From JBOFWL01 sp051653605 (GTDB lineage Bacteria > Spirochaetota > Brevinematia > Brevinematales > Brevinemataceae): a DNA stretch of 64,000 nucleotides. The stretch covers positions 310,001 to 374,000 of the forward strand of contig JBOFWL010000145.1 in assembly GCA_051653605.1 (NCBI GenBank), written 5' to 3'. The notes under the pieces were generated by a model, which had not been told where the DNA came from, did not search any database, and saw nothing but the letters and a program-made list of their open reading frames with translations. Both the position numbers and the translations under genes were made by a program. This document shows positions 48,818 to 57,688 of this stretch, one piece after another (position 1 is the first letter of the stretch; each line of letters starts with the position of its first letter).

Positions 48818-50503
48818 TTAATAATTTTTCTTTTTCTCACCGGAATGGCTGAGGTTTATTCCCTCTTGCTCAATAATAGAGAACACATTTTGTGCAGTCC
48901 AGTAAAGCACCAAGCCCGATGGCATCCCCCAGAACAGGAACAAAAACAACACCGGCATCATATAACCTTGCATTTTCATTTGGCGTTGCATATCTGTCTC
49001 GGCATCTGTAGATTTTTGACGCCCTTGTTGCAGGTAGGTAGTAAGCACTTGAAGCGCCGACATAATAATAGGTAATAAATTAAAACTAAAACTACCTATC
49101 ATAAAGAGGGAGTCGGGTTGAGTGAGGTCTTTCACCCAGAGAAATTCTGCCCCTCGAAGCTCTACGGATCTGTTAAGAATACGGAACAAAATAAAGAAAA
49201 TTGGCATCTGAAGCAACAATGGAAGACATCCACCCAGCGGGTTGGCTTTTTCTTGCTTGTATAGCTCCATCGTCTTTTGTTGAAGCAGAGCTTGATCATT
49301 GCCATATTTTTCTTGAAGCTTATTAATTTTAGGTTGAAGCAATCTCATCTTTTTCATCGAGATGGCAGCCTTTATTGATAAAGGAAGTAAAACCAGTTTA
49401 ACAAGTAGGGCGATTATAATAAGGATTAATCCTGCATTATCAATAAAGCGGAAAAGTTGTTGAATAATCCAATGAGTGCCATTTTCGATAGGCTTCATAA
49501 TAAGATTAAACCCTGGCCACCAAGAGAAAAGCTTACGATAGTTTTTATCAATGGCGATTACCTTACTTTCTTGCATAGGCCCAATATAGTGGTCTATTCC
49601 AAGCTGAAGCATGCCCCCAGCAGGAATATTTGTTGCAAGCACTTGAATCCCCATGCCTGTAACTTTACGAGCTGCATCAAAAGTATTATAAACTCCGGCA
49701 GTATTTTCAAAATTAGGACGAACAATCCCAAGGAAGAAATTATCAGAGAGAGACATCCATGATGGGCTATTAACGATAGCCACCCCACCTCTAGCACCGG
49801 TAAAACTTGCACCTTGAAACTTCGCTTTTTGAACTTTTTCACCATTGTTCCAGCGGTAGGAAAGATTGTTATTATTATTTTGAGAAATACCAATAAAATT
49901 GTAAAATACACCAAATGTAAACGCAACACCATCATGATCAAGCACTGCAGTAGTAGCACCAGCATTAGAAAGCATTAAAGTTTCTCTTGCCTTTCCCTCT
50001 CCGGAAAAGCCAATTTCACGAATAAGAACAAGCTCTGTATCACCAACGGGCACGCGAGCACTCAAACGAACAACGGATGGAGAAACGGAAAAAATAGTGT
50101 ACTTAGGGCGTTCTCTTGAGGTGAGAAGAGTAGTATAAGTGCCGAAAGTAAAATCGAAGGGTCTAGCTTCTGGGGAAGCACCTAAAACACTGATAGGAGA
50201 TTTAGTGCGATTCCAGCTTCCATTAATGGTAAGATCGACAGCACCCTCCGAGCCAATGACAGCAGAAATGCTTTCATCGGAGGCAACAACCTCTAAGGGT
50301 TCGGGGTAGACAACGGAATCTTTCTCATCTCCCATCGAAGCAGGTGAAAGAACAGGCTGAGCCACCGCTTGATTGCTAGTAGGAGCAGAAGAGGCCTGAG
50401 GAGCCTGGTCTTTAGACTTCACAAAATAATATACAGCTGCAGAAATTCCTAGTATTACTAATAGTACAATATTAACTATTTTTTTAATCTGTTCTTTTTT
50501 CAT
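48818..50503 (-). CDS. yidC: membrane protein insertase YidC
   Basis: About 561 residues from ATG 50503 (MKKEQIKKIVN), with GGAGG 11 bases upstream; the frame open to 50563 crosses the promoter. A Gram-negative-type YidC: one N-terminal membrane helix, a large periplasmic beta-sandwich domain (about residues 80-330), then the conserved five-helix core. The core shows MKPIENGTHWIIQQLFRFID, LPLSIKAAISMKKMRLLQPK, QEKYGNDQALLQQKTMELYK and NPLGGCLPLLLQMPIFFILF. It inserts and folds inner membrane proteins with or without SecYEG. It is divergent from murA. The typical rnpA/rpmH neighbourhood is absent. Confidence 0.96.
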   Translation of the reverse strand: MKKEQIKKIVNIVLLVILGISAAVYYFVKSKDQAPQASSAPTSNQAVAQPVLSPASMGDEKDSVVYPEPLEVVASDESISAVIGSEGAVDLTINGSWNRTKSPISVLGASPEARPFDFTFGTYTTLLTSRERPKYTIFSVSPSVVRLSARVPVGDTELVLIREIGFSGEGKARETLMLSNAGATTAVLDHDGVAFTFGVFYNFIGISQNNNNNLSYRWNNGEKVQKAKFQGASFTGARGGVAIVNSPSWMSLSDNFFLGIVRPNFENTAGVYNTFDAARKVTGMGIQVLATNIPAGGMLQLGIDHYIGPMQESKVIAIDKNYRKLFSWWPGFNLIMKPIENGTHWIIQQLFRFIDNAGLILIIIALLVKLVLLPLSIKAAISMKKMRLLQPKINKLQEKYGNDQALLQQKTMELYKQEKANPLGGCLPLLLQMPIFFILFRILNRSVELRGAEFLWVKDLTQPDSLFMIGSFSFNLLPIIMSALQVLTTYLQQGRQKSTDAETDMQRQMKMQGYMMPVLFLFLFWGMPSGLVLYWTAQNVFSIIEQEGINLSHSGEKKKNY

Positions 50504-50534
50504 AGGATTAAACGCCTCCACTAACACGTGGAAC

Positions 50535-50563
50535 ATTTTACACGAAAAACCCCCTTCCGTCAA
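50535..50563 (-). promoter_or_regulatory. sigma70-type promoter of yidC
   Basis: On the minus strand TTGACG (50563-50558), 17 bases, TAAAAT (50540-50535). Confidence 0.65.
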
Positions 50564-50581
50564 GGCTTTTACCTATGAAAC

Positions 50582-50610
50582 TTGACCATTTATAGATTTT
50601 ACCCTATAAT
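50582..50610 (+). promoter_or_regulatory. sigma70-type promoter of murA
   Basis: TTGACC (50582-50587), 17 bases, TATAAT (50605-50610). It is back to back with the yidC promoter; the start codon GTG is 34 bases further. Confidence 0.75.
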
Positions 50611-50644
50611 GAAAAACAATCCAATGAGTCCGAGGGAGGTATTT

Positions 50645-51913
50645 GTGGATAAATTCATTATTAATGGTGGGAAGCCCCTAAAAGGCACTGTCTGTATAGG
50701 TGGGGCAAAAAATGCAGCATTACCCCTTCTTGCAGCAAGTCTTCTTACAAAAGAACCCATCATCTTGCATAATGTCCCAATGTTAGAAGATATCCAAACA
50801 ATGTTTGCCCTTCTCAGTTCTCTAGGAAAAAAACTAGTTCGAGACGGTTCTACCGTTACAATTACAGAAGAAAAAACAATTGGATTCAAAGCTCCCTACG
50901 ATATCGTCAGCCGAATGAGGGCATCTATTGCCGTAATGGGGCCCTTGGCAGCAAGGCTAGGGCAAGCGGTTATTTCGTTACCTGGGGGATGCAATCTTGG
51001 CCCCCGTCCTATTGATCTTCATATAAAAGGAATGGAAGAACTCGGAGCGCTGTGCGAAACAACGCACGGCTATATTAACGTAACAGTACCTCAGGGAAAG
51101 CTCGTTGGAAAAAGAATGAATCTTCTTGGAAAAAGTGGCCCCTCTGTGCTTGGCACGGAAAACATCATGATGGCGGCAACACTAGCTAAGGGAACAACTG
51201 TAATCGATGGTTCCGCTAGAGAGCCCGAAGTCAGTGATTTAGCAGGGTTATTAAATGCAATGGGAGCAAATATTTCAGGCATAGGTAGTTCTACACTCAC
51301 TATCGAAGGTTGCGATGAATTGCACGGAGCAGAATACACTGTTATCGCCGACCGTATCGAAACAGGAACCTTCATTCTTATTGCGGGTATCACCAAAGGC
51401 GATGTCACCATTAAAAATTGTCGTCCCGATCACCTTGAAACCCCAATTTCCGTCTTTAGAGAAGCAGGTATGATTATCGACATACTCGACGATACAACAA
51501 TTCGAGTGCGTGCAGGCAAAACAAAAGGGGTGAAAACCTCTACATTGCCCTACCCCGAGTTTCCAACCGATCTCCAAGCCCAGTTTTTATCTTATCTAGC
51601 ACTATCAGAAGGAAACAGTATCATCGAAGAAACCATCTATCCAGACCGATTCATGCACGCAGCAGAGCTTGTGCGAATGGGAGCGGATATTCAAGTTGAT
51701 CAAGGGCTCGCCGTTGTTTCAGGCGTGGATAAATTATCGGGAGCATCGGTAATGAGCTCTGATTTACGTGGGGGTGCGGCGTTGGTGGCAGCGGCGTTGG
51801 CAGCAGAAGGCATATCGGATGTATTGAGAATATACCATATCGATAGAGGTTACGAATCGTTTGAAATAAAGCTCCAAAAACTAGGGGCTGATATCCAACG
51901 AGCAAAACAATAG
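50645..51913 (+). CDS. murA: UDP-N-acetylglucosamine 1-carboxyvinyltransferase
   Basis: 422 residues from GTG 50645, with GGGAGG five bases upstream; the frame open from 50582 overlaps the promoter and would extend the protein beyond the family length. It catalyses the first committed step of peptidoglycan synthesis (enolpyruvyl transfer to UDP-GlcNAc). Landmarks are GGAKNAALPLLAA at the N-terminus, the active-site loop LPGGCNLGPRPIDLHIKG with Cys116, and YPEFPTDLQAQF. Cys at this place, not Asp, implies sensitivity to fosfomycin. The ankyrin protein gene follows after 9 bases. Confidence 0.96.
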   Translation: MDKFIINGGKPLKGTVCIGGAKNAALPLLAASLLTKEPIILHNVPMLEDIQTMFALLSSLGKKLVRDGSTVTITEEKTIGFKAPYDIVSRMRASIAVMGPLAARLGQAVISLPGGCNLGPRPIDLHIKGMEELGALCETTHGYINVTVPQGKLVGKRMNLLGKSGPSVLGTENIMMAATLAKGTTVIDGSAREPEVSDLAGLLNAMGANISGIGSSTLTIEGCDELHGAEYTVIADRIETGTFILIAGITKGDVTIKNCRPDHLETPISVFREAGMIIDILDDTTIRVRAGKTKGVKTSTLPYPEFPTDLQAQFLSYLALSEGNSIIEETIYPDRFMHAAELVRMGADIQVDQGLAVVSGVDKLSGASVMSSDLRGGAALVAAALAAEGISDVLRIYHIDRGYESFEIKLQKLGADIQRAKQ

Positions 51914-51922
51914 TTTTATAAT

Positions 51923-52780
51923 ATGAAAATCATAATCGCCTTATTATTCATCTGCTCTCCTATTTTTGCTGATCCTATCCATTTTGCAGCCCAAAGAGGG
52001 CTTCTATCAAGGGTTAAAAACTACATTGAAAAAAGGAAAATCCCCGTGGATCTTCCTCTAAAAGAGACAGGAGAGACACCCCTCATCTTAGCAGTAGGCT
52101 CTAACGAACCCAAAATTGAATTGGTTCATTATCTTATCCAACAAGGGGCAAATATCAATGCGGCGACTATTGATGGCTGGACAGCACTAATGAGTGCCTC
52201 CCAGCGAAATTTCACTAATAATATAATGGTGCTACTTTCTAATGGGGCATCACCTCATATGGTGACAAAATTTGGAGAAAACGCGCTAATGATAGCCATT
52301 CGCTACCAAAGCCTTGATGCAGCACGACTGCTTCTCGAAGAGGCTCCCGACCTTGCATGGCGAGCAGATAAAAATGGGCGTACCCCTCTGATGATAGCCA
52401 CTCAAAACGCCGATTCAGACGCAGTTTCGCTACTTATTGAGGCAAAATCGCCCTTAGATGCGGTTGATGCTAATGGATACACAGCTGTTATGAAAATCAG
52501 CGCTGTGCGTTCTCTGGCAGCATTGAATACCCTATTGAAGGCTGGAGCCAATCCTAACATTGCTACCAGCGAAGGCTGGACAGCCCTAATGGAAGCTGCG
52601 ATTCAAAACCGCCCTGATGCAGCGATTGTCCTATTAAAAGCTGGGGCAAACCCCAAAGCAAGAGATCGCTTTGGCAGAACAATTAAAACCCTTATCCCCT
52701 CTCAAGCACAGCCAAACAAAGATAATGATTCACCAGAATGGCAGGATGTGCTTAATCTAATCGACGATATGTCGTTATAA
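51923..52780 (+). CDS. exported ankyrin-repeat protein
   Basis: 285 residues. A signal peptide (MKIIIALLFICSPIFA) is followed by about seven ankyrin repeats covering nearly all of the protein (for example GETPLILAVGSNEPKIELVH, DGWTALMSASQRN, NGRTPLMIATQNADSDAVSL, EGWTALMEAAIQNRPDAAIV). It should act in the periplasm as a protein-binding scaffold. It is 9 bases downstream of murA and shares the murA promoter. A link to the cell wall is suggested only by position. A terminator follows. Confidence 0.85.
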   Translation: MKIIIALLFICSPIFADPIHFAAQRGLLSRVKNYIEKRKIPVDLPLKETGETPLILAVGSNEPKIELVHYLIQQGANINAATIDGWTALMSASQRNFTNNIMVLLSNGASPHMVTKFGENALMIAIRYQSLDAARLLLEEAPDLAWRADKNGRTPLMIATQNADSDAVSLLIEAKSPLDAVDANGYTAVMKISAVRSLAALNTLLKAGANPNIATSEGWTALMEAAIQNRPDAAIVLLKAGANPKARDRFGRTIKTLIPSQAQPNKDNDSPEWQDVLNLIDDMSL

Positions 52781-52797
52781 AAATCTTATTGATTAAT

Positions 52798-52828
52798 AAA
52801 AAAATCCTCAAAATGAGGATTTTTTGCT
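52798..52828. terminator. bidirectional intrinsic terminator
   Basis: An AAAAATCCTCA/TGAGGATTTTT hairpin lies between the convergent ankyrin protein gene and the glycosyltransferase gene. Confidence 0.85.
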
Positions 52829-52853
52829 AGAAACATTTTTTAACAAATAATAA

Positions 52854-53585
52854 TTATGATTTTTTAATAGGAAGTCTTCCAAAAAGCTTTCGAACTCTCA
52901 TCCATGGGCAGCCAAAAAGCGCCTCAAAGATGATCATTCCATGCATTTTCGCAACACCAACAGTGCGTTCGTAGAAAATAATGGGAACATCCACCATTTT
53001 AAAGCCCATGTATTGAGTAGCACTTTTCATTTCAATCTGAAACATGTAGCCTCGAGCGCGAATTTTATCAAAATCAATGCGTCTAAGAACCTCAGCTGTA
53101 TAACAATTAAAGCCTCCAGTAAGATCAGAACAAGGTACGCCCGTCATAATACGCGCATATTGATTTGCAAAAATACTTAAGAGTAAACGCTTTACATCCC
53201 AATCTATCACCCTAACCCCGTTAGAATAGCGAGACCCAAAACAAGCCTTAGCACCATCTTTTTCTATTACTTGGGAGAATTTTTTAAGATCGGATGGAGA
53301 ATGAGATAAGTCGGCATCCATCTGAATAACGTAATCGTATGACATCTCTAATGCTTTACAAAAACCAGCTATATAAGCTCGCCCCAAGCCATCTTTAGCC
53401 GTTCGAGACATAAGATGAATACGTGTACCAAAACCCTCCGCTGCACGAACAAGATCTGCTGTGCCATCGGGAGAAGAATCATCAACAACTAGAATATCTA
53501 AAGAGCTTTCTTTGAGAATCATAGGAAGAATTCTCTCAATATTGCCAGCCTCATTATAAGTTGGCATAACTACAACACCTTTCAT
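52854..53585 (-). CDS. polyprenol-phosphate mannosyltransferase-like (GT2)
   Basis: 243 residues from ATG 53585, with GAGG five bases before. A family 2 glycosyltransferase of the dolichol-phosphate mannose synthase (DPM1/Ppm1) type. The motifs are VVMPTYNEAGNIERILP (nucleotide binding), VVDDSSPDGTADLVRAA, QMDADLSHSPSDL (the DxD metal site) and DLTGGFNCY. It has no membrane helix and is shorter than the full DPM1 with C-terminal anchor. It should transfer mannose from GDP-mannose to a lipid carrier, consistent with the GDP-mannose synthesis gene at 31692-32738. Sugar specificity is inferred only. Confidence 0.85.
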   Translation of the reverse strand: MKGVVVMPTYNEAGNIERILPMILKESSLDILVVDDSSPDGTADLVRAAEGFGTRIHLMSRTAKDGLGRAYIAGFCKALEMSYDYVIQMDADLSHSPSDLKKFSQVIEKDGAKACFGSRYSNGVRVIDWDVKRLLLSIFANQYARIMTGVPCSDLTGGFNCYTAEVLRRIDFDKIRARGYMFQIEMKSATQYMGFKMVDVPIIFYERTVGVAKMHGMIIFEALFGCPWMRVRKLFGRLPIKKS

Positions 53586-53614
53586 ACGAACCTCAACCTT
53601 ATACAATGACTTAA

Positions 53615-53643
53615 ATTATACGGTAGAATAAAAAAAAATTCAA
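53615..53643 (-). promoter_or_regulatory. promoter of the GT2 gene with A-tract spacer
   Basis: On the minus strand TTGAAT (53643-53638), 17 bases, TATAAT (53620-53615). The spacer includes a run of nine A (on the plus strand, 53630-53638). Confidence 0.6.
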
Positions 53644-53672
53644 GAAAGTTTAATGAAAAACAATGCTTATCC

Positions 53673-53701
53673 TTGAAAAATAAATCCTTTCTTATTATAA
53701 T
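53673..53701 (+). promoter_or_regulatory. sigma70-type promoter
   Basis: TTGAAA (53673-53678), 17 bases, TATAAT (53696-53701), before the large secreted protein gene. Confidence 0.7.
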
Positions 53702-53746
53702 GAAACAACGACATTGTAACGTAACCAAAAAGTAAGGATGATTTTC

Positions 53747-55639
53747 ATGGGCAAAAAATGGATTTTATGGCTAGCTCTTTTCGCCTCTCCAACCGTTCTT
53801 TCCGCAGTAGAAACTCGAACTATTAGTGAAAGTGGTTATCAAAATTTATGGTTATGGCAGCTTTCTAACACATCTCTTGTCAATCGTGAAGGCATTGCCT
53901 TGGCAAACGAAAGTAGTAAAGTTTTCTCTACCCCATCACTTTTGTGGACGTCATCTATCATTGGTGGCACAATGTACTATGGAGCAGCAGATACTGCTCG
54001 TATTTTCATGGTTGAAAATAATACCGAAAACACCATCTATAGTAACACCAACAAAACGCTTATTTCTATCATAGCACCCTCACAAAATGGCTTTGTGGCT
54101 GCATCTGGGCCCGACGCCGAATTTTTAGTTTTCAGTTCAGGTGGGGCTTTAACCACTAATATTGGGCTTTCAAACACCTATATCTGGGATGTAGCGCTTC
54201 GACCCGACAATGGTTTTGATGTGTTAGCATCATTACCTGCACAAATTTATACATATACAAACGGGCAACTTTCAGAAACAACAAGCTTTCCCGAAGAAGA
54301 CCACTTGCTTCGTGGGCAATACATCAATACAACGCTTTGGATTCTCAGTGAAAAAGCCTTGTATAAAAAAGAAGGGTCGAAAATAACCGCTGTTGCAGCA
54401 TTTAATGGAACGGCAGCAAGTTTTGTCTACCATGATAATAAGTTCTACGTTATTCAATCGGTAACAACGCCGCCTAAAAATTCCTCAGAAAAAGAACAAG
54501 TAGTCTCATCCTTGATATCAGTCACACCAGAAGGCCTCACAGAAGAGCTACTGTCTCTTCAAGGTTTTTTCTTTACAGCCGTCAACGCCGATAACAATAC
54601 AGTCTATATAGGCGGAAATCAATACGGTCTTACTATATCATACGATATACCTTCACGAAACTCGCATTTTTCTTCATTGGGCACGGGTAAAGTTTTATCT
54701 ATCCGCCCACAAGGCGACAATCTAATGATGCTTACCGCCGATGAAAGCGCACTATGGACGCTCTATAATCGCCCAGCTGTTAAAGGAGAGTTCATCTCCG
54801 AAGTCTACGACACGCAAGTAACCTCTCAATGGGGCGAATTTACAGCCAGTGCATCCATTCTTCCTGGAACTTCAGTGCAATATTACGTTCAAACTGGGGT
54901 TATTCCCAATACCGACTATTGGAGTGACTGGGTACCTGTTGCTCCTGGCTCAAAAATTGGAGCTCCAGAAGGGCGATATATCCGATATCGAGCGGTTTTA
55001 AATAGCAGTCAAGGTCGATCACCAGTGGTGTACGGTATCAGTTTTCCTTATACACAACGCAATCTAGCCCCAAAAATGGAAAGAATTTCTGCCGAGCGTC
55101 GCCCTGGTACAGTGCTTGTCACATGGGCAGCTAGCGACCCTAACCGAGACACACTCTCCTACGATATTTTCATGCACGAAATTGGGCGTGAACGCGTTAA
55201 AATAAATGGCGAGCCTCTCACAGCCACTAATTATACATTCTATAACGAGCAGTTTCCTTCTGGGAAAAAGAGAATCACCGTAGTTGCAAGTGATATTCAA
55301 TCCAATGCACCAGAAACAGCACTTAAAGCTGAGTTAACAACATTGCCCATCACCTTTGATAGTGAAGCACCAGTAATTGGCGACTTCAAAATAGAACGCA
55401 ATGTTGCCGATAAAACGGCGGTGGTTTCTTTCACAGCAACGGATGGATATAGCCCTATTCAAGTTGTATCATATCTTATCAATGGACGAAATCCAAAAAA
55501 TATTCGCCCTATTGACGAAATCTTCGATTCTCTCACGGAAAGTTTCCGTATTCGAGTTCCATTTGGCATATACCTACAGTTTCAAGTAACGGATACAGCT
55601 GGAAATACTGCCTCTAAAGGCATATACATCCCCCAATAA
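53747..55639 (+). CDS. large secreted beta-propeller-like protein, unknown
   Basis: About 630 residues from ATG 53747, eight bases after AAGGA; the in-frame ATG 53738 lies inside that site. A signal peptide (MGKKWILWLALFASPTVLSA) is followed by repeated short beta-strand units in the first 340 residues that look like a WD/NHL-type propeller. Then come a jelly-roll-like part (EVYDTQVTSQWGEFTASA) and an FN3/Ig-like tail (RRPGTVLVTWAASDPNRDT). It is exported, probably periplasmic or surface, and not identified further. It is 14 bases upstream of dxr and is transcribed with it from the same promoter. Confidence 0.7.
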   Translation: MGKKWILWLALFASPTVLSAVETRTISESGYQNLWLWQLSNTSLVNREGIALANESSKVFSTPSLLWTSSIIGGTMYYGAADTARIFMVENNTENTIYSNTNKTLISIIAPSQNGFVAASGPDAEFLVFSSGGALTTNIGLSNTYIWDVALRPDNGFDVLASLPAQIYTYTNGQLSETTSFPEEDHLLRGQYINTTLWILSEKALYKKEGSKITAVAAFNGTAASFVYHDNKFYVIQSVTTPPKNSSEKEQVVSSLISVTPEGLTEELLSLQGFFFTAVNADNNTVYIGGNQYGLTISYDIPSRNSHFSSLGTGKVLSIRPQGDNLMMLTADESALWTLYNRPAVKGEFISEVYDTQVTSQWGEFTASASILPGTSVQYYVQTGVIPNTDYWSDWVPVAPGSKIGAPEGRYIRYRAVLNSSQGRSPVVYGISFPYTQRNLAPKMERISAERRPGTVLVTWAASDPNRDTLSYDIFMHEIGRERVKINGEPLTATNYTFYNEQFPSGKKRITVVASDIQSNAPETALKAELTTLPITFDSEAPVIGDFKIERNVADKTAVVSFTATDGYSPIQVVSYLINGRNPKNIRPIDEIFDSLTESFRIRVPFGIYLQFQVTDTAGNTASKGIYIPQ

Positions 55640-55653
55640 TAAGGATATCTGCT

Positions 55654-56811
55654 ATGGAAAATATATGTCTTCTCGGTGCAACTGGTTCTGTTGGAGGTTC
55701 GGTATTAGCGGTTATTCGTCGTTACCCTGAGAAATTTCGACTGCATAGTTTTTCTGCATGGAAAAATATGGAGAAAACAGTCCAAATCATCGAAGAATTT
55801 CATCCTCAATATGTTTTACTACAAGAAAATACAAATGATAACCTTCCAGTAATGTTTCCTCAAACAAGTTTTCTTTATGGGGAAGAGGGATTGGTCGACC
55901 TCGCGATGATTGAAGATCATCAAACAGTTGTAAATGCTGTTAATGGTACGGCAGGCTTTCTTCCATCTTTAGGCGCGCTAAAAAAAGGTAAGAAATTATT
56001 AATTGCGAATAAAGAAGCCCTTGTTGCTGGAGGGAAATTTCTCATCGAAGCGGAGCGAAAAAACGGAGGGCAAATCATCCCTCTTGATAGCGAGCACCTA
56101 GCATTATTCGATCTTCTCCGTGGAAAAGAGCGGGGTGAGGTAGAAGAATTAGTCCTCACTGCGTCGGGTGGCCCCTTTTTGAACAAAGATATCGATGAAA
56201 CCACAACTATCGAAGAAGTGCTCAATCACCCCACATGGAAAATGGGCGCTCACGTCACTGTTAATTCGGCAAACCTCACCAATAAAGGCTTAGAAATCAT
56301 CGAAGCAATGCGTCTTTTTCAACTTCCAGAAGACAAAATCAAAGTATTAATCCACCCTCAATCGCTTGTTCATGGAGCAGTACACTGCAAAGGTGGGCAT
56401 TGGCATCTATTGGCATCTCCACGAGATATGAGATACCCCGCTTTGCATGGGCTATTCTTTCCAGATTACCCCACTGAAGAGCCTTTTGGCAGTTTTAATC
56501 CTGTCGACGAAGCACTCACTTTTGCAGAGCCCGACCCTATCAAATTTCCCATGCTAGGATTTATTCGAGAAGTAGCACGAGAAGATGGGCTTCTTCCTGC
56601 TGTGCTTTGTGCAGCCAACGAAGTTATCGTAGAAAAATTCCTCGAAGGAAGAGTTAAATTCTATAAAATACCCGATCTTCTTCGAGAAATTGTCGAAAAA
56701 TTTGAAAATAATTCCAGCCCAGAAGCAGAAGAAATCTTGATTGCTGATAAAAAAGCCCGTATTATGGCATTAGAACGTATTACCTATCAAGGTACCGACC
56801 TACGTTTTTAA
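55654..56811 (+). CDS. dxr: 1-deoxy-D-xylulose 5-phosphate reductoisomerase
   Basis: A 385-residue DXR, the second step of the MEP isoprenoid pathway (DXP to MEP with NADPH). The Rossmann motif is LLGATGSVGGSV at residues 5-16. Metal- and substrate-binding segments are LIANKEALVAGG, PLDSEHLALF, LTASGGPF and TWKMGAHVTVNSANLTNKG; SLVHGAVHCKGG follows. The C-terminal domain includes CAANEVIVEKFL. Full length. Its 3' end overlaps the convergent folD gene by 12 bases. The nearby polyprenol-dependent glycosyltransferase and MurJ both depend on isoprenoid lipid carriers. Confidence 0.95.
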   Translation: MENICLLGATGSVGGSVLAVIRRYPEKFRLHSFSAWKNMEKTVQIIEEFHPQYVLLQENTNDNLPVMFPQTSFLYGEEGLVDLAMIEDHQTVVNAVNGTAGFLPSLGALKKGKKLLIANKEALVAGGKFLIEAERKNGGQIIPLDSEHLALFDLLRGKERGEVEELVLTASGGPFLNKDIDETTTIEEVLNHPTWKMGAHVTVNSANLTNKGLEIIEAMRLFQLPEDKIKVLIHPQSLVHGAVHCKGGHWHLLASPRDMRYPALHGLFFPDYPTEEPFGSFNPVDEALTFAEPDPIKFPMLGFIREVAREDGLLPAVLCAANEVIVEKFLEGRVKFYKIPDLLREIVEKFENNSSPEAEEILIADKKARIMALERITYQGTDLRF

Positions 56812-57645
56812 CGTATTTACGTTCAATTCGGCAAGAATAACCGTATTTTTTAAGAGATTAATTATTGTCATGGGGCCTACGCCTCCAGGAACAGGGGTGA
56901 TGGCTCGTGCCTTATCCTTAATGTTTTCAAAATCACAATCGCCAACAATTTTTTTTCCTTCTCGAAAAATCCCTACATCAATTATAACACACCCCTCTTT
57001 CACCATGTCTGCTTTAACCAATCTTGGGCTACCCGTTGCAGAAATAATAACATCTGCCCATAGGGTAAGTTCTTTGAGATTTTTTGTCTGTTTATGAGCA
57101 ACTGCAATTGTAGCTTGTTCCTGAAGAAGTAGTAAGCTCATCGGTTTTCCAACAATATTTCCTGCACCTATGATTAAAGATTTCGTTCCGACTAAAGAAA
57201 AGTGGGGTATTGTGCCGATAAGTTGAAGGATTCCCATTGGAGTACAAGGTTTTATAAAACTATTCATATTAAATAGTCGCCCTAAGTTAGTCGGATGAAA
57301 GCAATCTACGTCCTTTTTAGGATCAATAGAGAGTATAACCGCAGAGGTATCGACAGTTGGTGGCAAAGGCAGCTGAACAAGAATGGCGTGAATATCGGCA
57401 TCGCTGTTCAATTTAGAAATGCAAGCGATAATTTCTTCTGTTGTTGTATTTTCAGGTAGAAAAATTGGGTAAGAAGCAATTCCTACCTCATCGCAAGAAC
57501 GAATTTTAGATTGAACATAAATTCGAGATGCAGAATCATCTCCCACAAGAATTGTGGCAAGTCCTGGCTTAAAAGAAAGAGATTTAATATGCATAGCAAG
57601 ATTTTGTTTTTCACTTGCAGCAAGAGAGTTTCCGTCTAAAATCAA
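56800..57645 (-). CDS. folD: methylenetetrahydrofolate dehydrogenase/cyclohydrolase
   Basis: 281 residues from TTG 57645 (MILDGNSLAA), which has AAGGAG about six bases before; the frame continues to 57714 but that would cross the divergent gene's start. It converts methylene-THF to methenyl-THF and 10-formyl-THF. The motifs are the YVQSK catalytic lysine stretch (SRIYVQSKIRSCDEVGI), ILVQLPLPP, DVDCFHPTNLG, PCTPMGILQL, GAGNIVGKPMSLLL, GIFREGKKIVGDCDFENI and PVPGGVGPMT. Length is normal. The 12-base convergent overlap with dxr leaves no room for a terminator. Confidence 0.95.
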   Translation of the reverse strand: MILDGNSLAASEKQNLAMHIKSLSFKPGLATILVGDDSASRIYVQSKIRSCDEVGIASYPIFLPENTTTEEIIACISKLNSDADIHAILVQLPLPPTVDTSAVILSIDPKKDVDCFHPTNLGRLFNMNSFIKPCTPMGILQLIGTIPHFSLVGTKSLIIGAGNIVGKPMSLLLLQEQATIAVAHKQTKNLKELTLWADVIISATGSPRLVKADMVKEGCVIIDVGIFREGKKIVGDCDFENIKDKARAITPVPGGVGPMTIINLLKNTVILAELNVNTLKT

Positions 57646-57688
57646 AACAGGCTCCTTATAATAGTTGAAGGATGCATAGAGGTTTATT

